In this document: piece by piece, positions 59,188 to 64,000 of the stretch
Position numbering within the stretch: the first letter of the stretch is position 1
Layout of the letters: every line of letters begins with the position of its first letter
Assembly: GCF_034929435.1 (NCBI RefSeq)
Contig: NZ_JAYFUM010000027.1
Coordinates: 1 to 64,000 of the forward strand
Reading direction: 5' to 3'
Length of the DNA stretch: 64,000 nt
Source: Arcicella rigui
GTDB taxonomy: Bacteria > Bacteroidota > Bacteroidia > Cytophagales > Spirosomataceae
Position numbers and translations under genes: made by a program
Notes under the pieces: generated by a model
Seen by the model: the letters and a program-made list of their open reading frames with translations, nothing else
Databases searched by the model: none
What the model was told of the DNA's origin: nothing

Positions 59188-60687
59188 GTGATCAATATCT
59201 TGTGGTTTAAACGTGACCTTCGTTTGAGAGACAACGAAGCCTTGAAAGAAGCATTGGCGGATAATAAACCGCTTTTGATGCTCTATTGCTTTGAACCCTC
59301 GCTGATGCAAGATGCCCATTATTCTGCTCGCCATTGGCAGTTTGTTTGGGAGGCTTTACAGGATTTAAACCAACAATTACAAAGTATTCATCCGCAACTT
59401 TCTATTAAAATTATTTATGGAGAAGTAACCTCCTCTTTGGAAACTTTACACAAAAAAGAAACGATTCATAAAATCTTTTCACATCAAGAAACAGGGCTTA
59501 AAATTACTTATGACCGAGACAAAGCCGTAAGTACTTTCTGTAAACAAGAGCAAATTACTTGGCTGGAATTTCAGAACAATGGGGTAGTGAGAGGCAAACG
59601 CAATCGTGAAAACTGGGGAAAAGAGTGGCATCAGTACATGAGTAAGCCATTGGCAGAAGCTGATTTCAATAATATTGAATCGAATTTGAAATTACCAGAA
59701 AATTTGCCCATTCAAGTAATCAACAATCCTGCGATACTTTTCAAAGACTATACTTTCAATAAAGCACAACAGCCCGGAGGAGAAAGTTTTGCTCATCGTT
59801 ATCTTCATTCTTTTCTGAACGAAAGAGTAAAGAATTATGCAAAATCGCTCTCAAAACCTTTGGCTTCTCGCAAAGGTTGTAGTCGGCTTTCGCCATATAT
59901 TGCTTGGGGATGTATCAGTGTTCGGCAAATTTATCAAGCTCAAATAAAAGCTTCAAAAGAAAATCCAACACTCAAGTGGCAGTTGGATAATTTTGGTTCA
60001 AGACTGCGTTGGCATTGTCATTTTATCCAAAAGTTTGAAATGGAAGACCGAATGGAATTTGAAAATCTCAACCGTGGCTACGATTCCCTTCTGATTAGTG
60101 AAAATGATGATTTTTTTCAAGCTTGGGCAGAAGGTAAAACGGGTTTTCCGTTGGTAGATGCTTGTATGCGTTGTTTGATTGAAACAGGTTATCTTAATTT
60201 TCGGATGCGTGCTATGTTGGTTTCGGTACTTACTCATCAACTTTTTCAACATTGGAAAGAAGGAGCTTTGCATTTGGCAAGATTGTTTTTAGATTTCGAG
60301 CCGGGCATTCATTATCCACAAATCCAGATGCAAGCGGGTGTTACGGGCATTAATACGGTCAGGATGTACAATCCTATCAAACAGTCGCAAGAACATGACC
60401 CCGAAGGTATTTTTATCAAACAATGGCTTCCAGAATTAAAGAATTGTCCTTTGTCGTACCTCCACGAACCTTGGAAAATGACCAACTTGGAACAAGATTT
60501 TTACGGTTTTCATCTCAACGTGGATTATCCTTTGCCACTTATCAATTTTGAAGAAAATACCAAAATTGCGAAAGAACGTATCTGGGGACACTGCAAAACA
60601 GATGAAGTAAAAGCCTCAAAAAAGCAAATTTTAGAAAAACATACCATTCCGAAGAAGGAAGCCGTACAACGAAGAAAGAAAAAATAA
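59188..60687 (+). CDS. Photolyase/cryptochrome family protein
   Basis: Start is GTG (59188) giving MINILWFKRDLRLRDNEAL; a stop codon lies immediately before. 499 residues: N-terminal antenna domain (LMLYCFEPSLMQ), FAD domain with RKGCSRLSPYIAWGCISVRQI, GKTGFPLVDACMRCLIETGYL, FRMRAMLVSVLTHQLFQHW and LDFEPGIHYPQIQMQAGVTG. In place of the usual Asn-rich CPD-binding segment there is GINTVRMYNPIKQSQEHDPEG, a subfamily trait. It probably repairs UV dimers or acts as a blue-light receptor; the exact type is undecided. Confidence 0.88.
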   Translation: MINILWFKRDLRLRDNEALKEALADNKPLLMLYCFEPSLMQDAHYSARHWQFVWEALQDLNQQLQSIHPQLSIKIIYGEVTSSLETLHKKETIHKIFSHQETGLKITYDRDKAVSTFCKQEQITWLEFQNNGVVRGKRNRENWGKEWHQYMSKPLAEADFNNIESNLKLPENLPIQVINNPAILFKDYTFNKAQQPGGESFAHRYLHSFLNERVKNYAKSLSKPLASRKGCSRLSPYIAWGCISVRQIYQAQIKASKENPTLKWQLDNFGSRLRWHCHFIQKFEMEDRMEFENLNRGYDSLLISENDDFFQAWAEGKTGFPLVDACMRCLIETGYLNFRMRAMLVSVLTHQLFQHWKEGALHLARLFLDFEPGIHYPQIQMQAGVTGINTVRMYNPIKQSQEHDPEGIFIKQWLPELKNCPLSYLHEPWKMTNLEQDFYGFHLNVDYPLPLINFEENTKIAKERIWGHCKTDEVKASKKQILEKHTIPKKEAVQRRKKK

Positions 60688-60778
60688 ACCTTTTCTGTAA
60701 CTTTGTGGAAAGATTTGCGAAAGCCAATCACATACATAACCAATCGGTGAGTTTTGCCGAATTCAGAAAATACAGAAA

Positions 60779-61357
60779 ATGATTTATCCTATAGTTGCCT
60801 ACGGTGATTCCGTTCTCAGAAAAGTTGCCGTTGATATAGAAAAAGGCTCAATTGATGTTAAGAAATTATCAGAAGATATGTTTGAAACCATGTACAATGC
60901 TTCTGGTGTAGGTTTGGCTGCTCCGCAAATTGGCTTGGCTATCAGAATGTTTGTAGTGGACGGTCGCCCGTTTAACGAAGGGGAAGATTTAGACGAACGA
61001 GACAAAGACCCATCTTTAGTAGATTTCAAAAAAGTATTTATCAATGCTGAAATTTTAGAAGAAGACGGCGACGAGTGGGCTTTTGAAGAAGGCTGTTTGT
61101 CGATTCCAAATATCCGTGAAGATGTTTATCGTCCAGAATTTGTAAAAATTAAGTACTTGGATGTTGACTGGAACGAGCATATCGAAGAGTACGAAGGTTT
61201 GGCAGCTCGCATTATCCAACACGAATATGACCATATCGACGGAATTCTTTTCACCGACCATTTAAGTCCTGTGAAAAAGAGAATGCTGAAAAACAAATTG
61301 GCTAACATTAGCAAAGGAAATATCAAAGTAGATTACAAAATGAAATTTCCGAAGTAA
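60779..61357 (+). CDS. def: Peptide deformylase
   Basis: 192 residues. The three motifs are present: GVGLAAPQIG, EEGCLSIP with the metal Cys, and QHEYDHIDG with the two metal His. Removes the N-terminal formyl group from new proteins. It follows the photolyase by 91 bp on the same strand. Confidence 0.97.
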   Translation: MIYPIVAYGDSVLRKVAVDIEKGSIDVKKLSEDMFETMYNASGVGLAAPQIGLAIRMFVVDGRPFNEGEDLDERDKDPSLVDFKKVFINAEILEEDGDEWAFEEGCLSIPNIREDVYRPEFVKIKYLDVDWNEHIEEYEGLAARIIQHEYDHIDGILFTDHLSPVKKRMLKNKLANISKGNIKVDYKMKFPK

Positions 61358-61370
61358 TTGTTTTTCCATA

Positions 61371-61417
61371 AAAATTAAAAAGGGTATCGAACTATTTCGA
61401 TACCCTTTTTAATTTTT
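61371..61417 (+). terminator. Terminator of def
   Basis: AAAAAGGGTATCGA, ACTATT loop, TCGATACCCTTTTT: a 14-bp perfect stem that extends into AAAATT/AATTTT, 20 bp after the stop. Confidence 0.92.
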
Positions 61418-61509
61418 ATACTTTTCGGAAGCTAAGTAAAGTTTTGATAATCAATGTGTAAAGTCAAAACGCTACACTCGTCAATCATCACTCTTACTCA
61501 TCTATCTAT

Positions 61510-62160
61510 TCACTGATGTCTAACCAATAACTTTTTCGTTACTAACGAACGTCCGTCGGCTGATAATTGATAGAGATAAATACCGTTTCCCCATTCTTTT
61601 GTCGAAATTCTTAATTTTCCTTGTTCTTTGTCTAATACTTCTTCTTTTACTTCACTTCCCAAAACGTTATAAAAAGTAATTTTCACTTCGTTTACCTGCG
61701 AGGTCATCACGTAATCAATCGTGGCATAATCATCCGCAGGATTGGGATATATATTAGAAACAATTAATTTTTCGTTATTAAAAAGTCTATCTTCTGTACT
61801 GATTGCTTCTTCTGCTTTGTTAGATTCAGTACTTGTTAGACTGGCTGTTTCAGTTTTAGCTAAATGGGCATTACTTTTTGGAGCTTGCACCATTAATGAA
61901 TTAGTAAAATACTGGCGAATAGCAGTAGAACGTTGATAGTTTATATTTCTATCAAGCGAAAGATGTGATGGCTGAAAGTATGAAAACGGCTTCTTTTTGA
62001 AAGAAGTCGAGTTGATAATCTGATTCATCGTTTTTTGCTTGGGTTTTACTTCCAAGCGGCTTTTATAGCGGCTATCTGTTGTTTGTGCAAACACGAATGT
62101 CACCGACATTGTGAAGGCAATCAACAAAATAGCTCGTATGTGTGATAGTATAGGTTTCAT
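61510..62160 (-). CDS. T9SS-secreted protein with C-terminal sorting domain
   Basis: 216 residues: signal peptide (ILLIAFTMSVTFVFAQ), about 100 residues of basic, unstructured-looking sequence, and a type A T9SS sorting domain (VSNIYPNPADDYATIDYVMT, ITFYNVLGSEVKEEVLDKEQ, NGIYLYQLSADGRSLVTKKLLV). The passenger is too small to be an enzyme and is probably a surface peptide or linker. The OstA-like gene starts 158 bp downstream on the same strand. Confidence 0.85.
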   Translation of the reverse strand: MKPILSHIRAILLIAFTMSVTFVFAQTTDSRYKSRLEVKPKQKTMNQIINSTSFKKKPFSYFQPSHLSLDRNINYQRSTAIRQYFTNSLMVQAPKSNAHLAKTETASLTSTESNKAEEAISTEDRLFNNEKLIVSNIYPNPADDYATIDYVMTSQVNEVKITFYNVLGSEVKEEVLDKEQGKLRISTKEWGNGIYLYQLSADGRSLVTKKLLVRHQ

Positions 62161-62317
62161 TTCATTTATTAGTTATTTAGTCCAAACAAGATTAAGATAT
62201 TCAGAAAAAACTTTTGTGCAATTACAATTATATAGACTGTTTATTCTTGAAAAAGGTTGCTTGGAAATCTTAATATTTTCAATATTTGAACAAAAATATA
62301 TCAAAAAAATTCTATTT

Positions 62318-63994
62318 TCAAAGTTTGGTTTTAGATTTCTTGATTATTTTATCTAACGGTACAGGATTTACTGCTTTTATGTCTTTTTTTACCGACAAAG
62401 AATCTTTTTTTACTGCCTTTGTACTTGCTGGTATTGTGCGTGCTACTCTTGCTAAAATAGATTCTTTGGTGGGTTTATCTACCGCTTTCCATCTAAAACC
62501 GTCCAATTCTTTATCATCTTCTTTTACTTCTTTGGGTGGAATAAATTTTCCTTCGGGCTTTGCTAAAAAGGCAATTTTTGAAATTTTGTTTTTGGCAAAA
62601 CTCATAGTCATTTTACCACATTGCACACGGTTCATACCTGTTAGCGTATTTTTTTCATCCACTGCAAAATAGATACTTTCGCCATTGCCTTCTACATTTA
62701 CTTTTTCAATTTTCGAGTCCTTCGTAAAAGTTACCAACATTTTTCTTCCTTTCATTTGGTTGTAGTTGGTAAGGGTATCTATCGAAATCACAAAAGATTT
62801 ACCTTTCATATTCATCGTACTGATTTTATTGTTTTTCAATAAAATATGAATAGAATCGGCTTCGGATTGATTCTTCAAATTCCACAAAATGGGCTTCTGA
62901 TAGAAGTAAATAGTAGAATCTGAAACATTATAACTGAGTGAATCGCATTTGCCTGCAAAGTCACTTTTGTAAATCAGTACTTTCTTGTAAGCGTAAAGTT
63001 TCTTGGTTTTAGTTTCTTTGTTATCCAAAGAAACTAAAGTATCGGCTGTTAAAAAAAGCGTATCATTCTCAAAAACATTCTTCAATAAAGCGTGTCCAAA
63101 TACTCTGGTAACACCCGTTTTTTTAGCATATCGTCCTCTATCTCCTGTTAAAATAGCTTTATCTTTTTTCGAGATAAAGTGAATATTTCCAATCGCTACA
63201 CCAATTTCTGTCGGCGGGTCATAAATCATCGTGTCGGCAGTCATTGTATAATCTTCCGTTTTTACGGTCGAACGTCCTTTCAAATTAGAAATTTTCGTTA
63301 CCGTATTATACTGACTTCCGGGATTGGCATAAGTAGTATCTTTTTTATTAACAACCAGCGTTGGAGCTATAAAAAAAGCTTCTTTCGACAAAGTACTATA
63401 CCGCAAAGAATCAGCCGATAGGCTTCCTTCTTTATCAAAAACTTTTACATTTTTCTTGAAATCAAAAAGTTTTGTTACCGTACTGTAATAACCTTCTTTA
63501 CTGGTAAGTGTACTCTTTTTATCGACAATTTTTCCACCAGTATTGTAATAAGCAATGTTGGTATTTAGGTCATAGTCCAAAGCACTTGTAGAAAGTACGA
63601 TTGTTCGGTCATCTAATTTTACGTGACCATTAATTTTTGCTTTTCTTTCATTTCCGAAATAATAAGCAGTATCACCCGTAATTGTAACCGTGTCGGCTTG
63701 AATAATTTTTACTTTTCCGTAAGCTTCCAAAATATTGGTTGTTTCGTTCAAAACTGCCAAATTACAATACAAAAGCGTAGTGCCTTGTCGTAAACCAACG
63801 TTTCCAATCAGCTTTTTCATTTGCATAAATGGCTGATTTATACCAATTAAACTGTCGGCTTTGATAATTTCTACTTGATTTGAATTCGTAGTTTGGGCTT
63901 TTACCGAAAAAGAGGTGAAATTCAATAAAATCAACGTCAAGAAAATATACGATAAAATACTTGAAACGGACTTATTGCTTTCAAATGACTTCAT
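62318..63994 (-). CDS. LptA/OstA-like periplasmic protein
   Basis: 558 residues, starting 6 bp from the window end. Signal peptide (SYIFLTLILLNFTSFSVKAQ), then OstA repeats: IIKADSLIGINQPFMQMKKLIGNVGLRQG, VTITGDTAYYFGNERKAKINGHV, and repeats of 'xLSADSLRYS/LTADTLVS' to about 400. This is the jelly-roll scaffold that carries LPS in the periplasm. In Bacteroidota such long OstA-like proteins belong to the LPS transport system but are less well defined than E. coli LptA. The basic C-terminus (KAVKKDSLSVKKDIKAVN) is unique. Confidence 0.85.
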   Translation of the reverse strand: MKSFESNKSVSSILSYIFLTLILLNFTSFSVKAQTTNSNQVEIIKADSLIGINQPFMQMKKLIGNVGLRQGTTLLYCNLAVLNETTNILEAYGKVKIIQADTVTITGDTAYYFGNERKAKINGHVKLDDRTIVLSTSALDYDLNTNIAYYNTGGKIVDKKSTLTSKEGYYSTVTKLFDFKKNVKVFDKEGSLSADSLRYSTLSKEAFFIAPTLVVNKKDTTYANPGSQYNTVTKISNLKGRSTVKTEDYTMTADTMIYDPPTEIGVAIGNIHFISKKDKAILTGDRGRYAKKTGVTRVFGHALLKNVFENDTLFLTADTLVSLDNKETKTKKLYAYKKVLIYKSDFAGKCDSLSYNVSDSTIYFYQKPILWNLKNQSEADSIHILLKNNKISTMNMKGKSFVISIDTLTNYNQMKGRKMLVTFTKDSKIEKVNVEGNGESIYFAVDEKNTLTGMNRVQCGKMTMSFAKNKISKIAFLAKPEGKFIPPKEVKEDDKELDGFRWKAVDKPTKESILARVARTIPASTKAVKKDSLSVKKDIKAVNPVPLDKIIKKSKTKL

Positions 63995-64000
63995 CTTCTC

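Noticed and set aside
1..64000. tRNA, rRNA or tmRNA genes
   Set aside because: I looked for T-loop GGTTCGA-type segments with acceptor stems and saw none.

Overview
The window is chromosomal DNA from an AT-rich member of the Bacteroidota, most likely order Cytophagales; the genus cannot be fixed from sequence alone. Supporting evidence: two proteins end in type IX secretion (T9SS) sorting domains, a 3191-residue Ig-repeat surface protein is present, the gene order yceD-rpmF-plsX-fabH-efp-accB-accC is as in that phylum, and the clearest promoters fit the Bacteroidota form TTG/TTTG-N20-TAnnTTTG.

Layout. 1-800: edge of a leftward gene with a Shine-Dalgarno-sequestering hairpin, then a PIN-type toxin-antitoxin pair. 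1.0-2.3 kb: AraC regulator and DUF983 protein. 2.4-7.4 kb: a planctomycete-type pair, DUF1501 and a cytochrome/DUF1549/LamG/DUF1553 lipoprotein. 7.6-9.7 kb: PpiD-like periplasmic foldase. 10.2-14.1 kb: small exported, VOC, GNAT, vWA-like and single-helix membrane proteins. 14.2-16.7 kb: tyrosine pathway genes (aminotransferase, tyrA) behind what looks like a complete leader-peptide attenuator. 16.8-20.9 kb: MazF-type toxin-antitoxin, a beta-lactamase/YdjC-deacetylase fusion and a short primase-like protein. 21.0-24.3 kb: part of the ATP synthase cluster (atpB-E-F-H). 24.4-30.2 kb: lipid synthesis, EF-P and L32 operon. 30.3-33.5 kb: PAP2 phosphatase and a LytTR two-component system. 33.9-44.6 kb: exported beta-helix protein and the giant surface protein. 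44.9-46.6 kb: metX and an 85-residue ORF behind a SAM riboswitch. 46.7-52 kb: amidohydrolase, lineage-specific proteins, an unusual non-coding repeat block and an Rpn-family nuclease. 52-64 kb: sixA-like phosphatase, dnaG, beta-barrel protein, rimO, ppa, tatD, photolyase, def, a T9SS protein and an LptA/OstA-like protein.

The most notable regulatory element is at 16550-16723 (minus strand): promoter, a 17-residue leader peptide with six tyrosine codons, a segment directly after its stop codon that can pair with the 5' arm of a downstream intrinsic terminator, the terminator, and then the aminotransferase start. This is the logic of classical amino-acid attenuation, applied to tyrosine.

A second theme is non-coding. 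Many genes end directly in tracts built of short reiterated words (AGCTTTGAG/AGCTCAT, TTTGAAAAT, AATTATGAG and others). The tracts often come as a sense arm and an inverted arm, making long sloppy hairpins. Separate arrays are a 7-bp repeat (12 perfect units), a 140-bp repeat (three copies and a partial), two 65-bp elements with 13-bp inverted ends, and eleven 21-bp units without a single length change.
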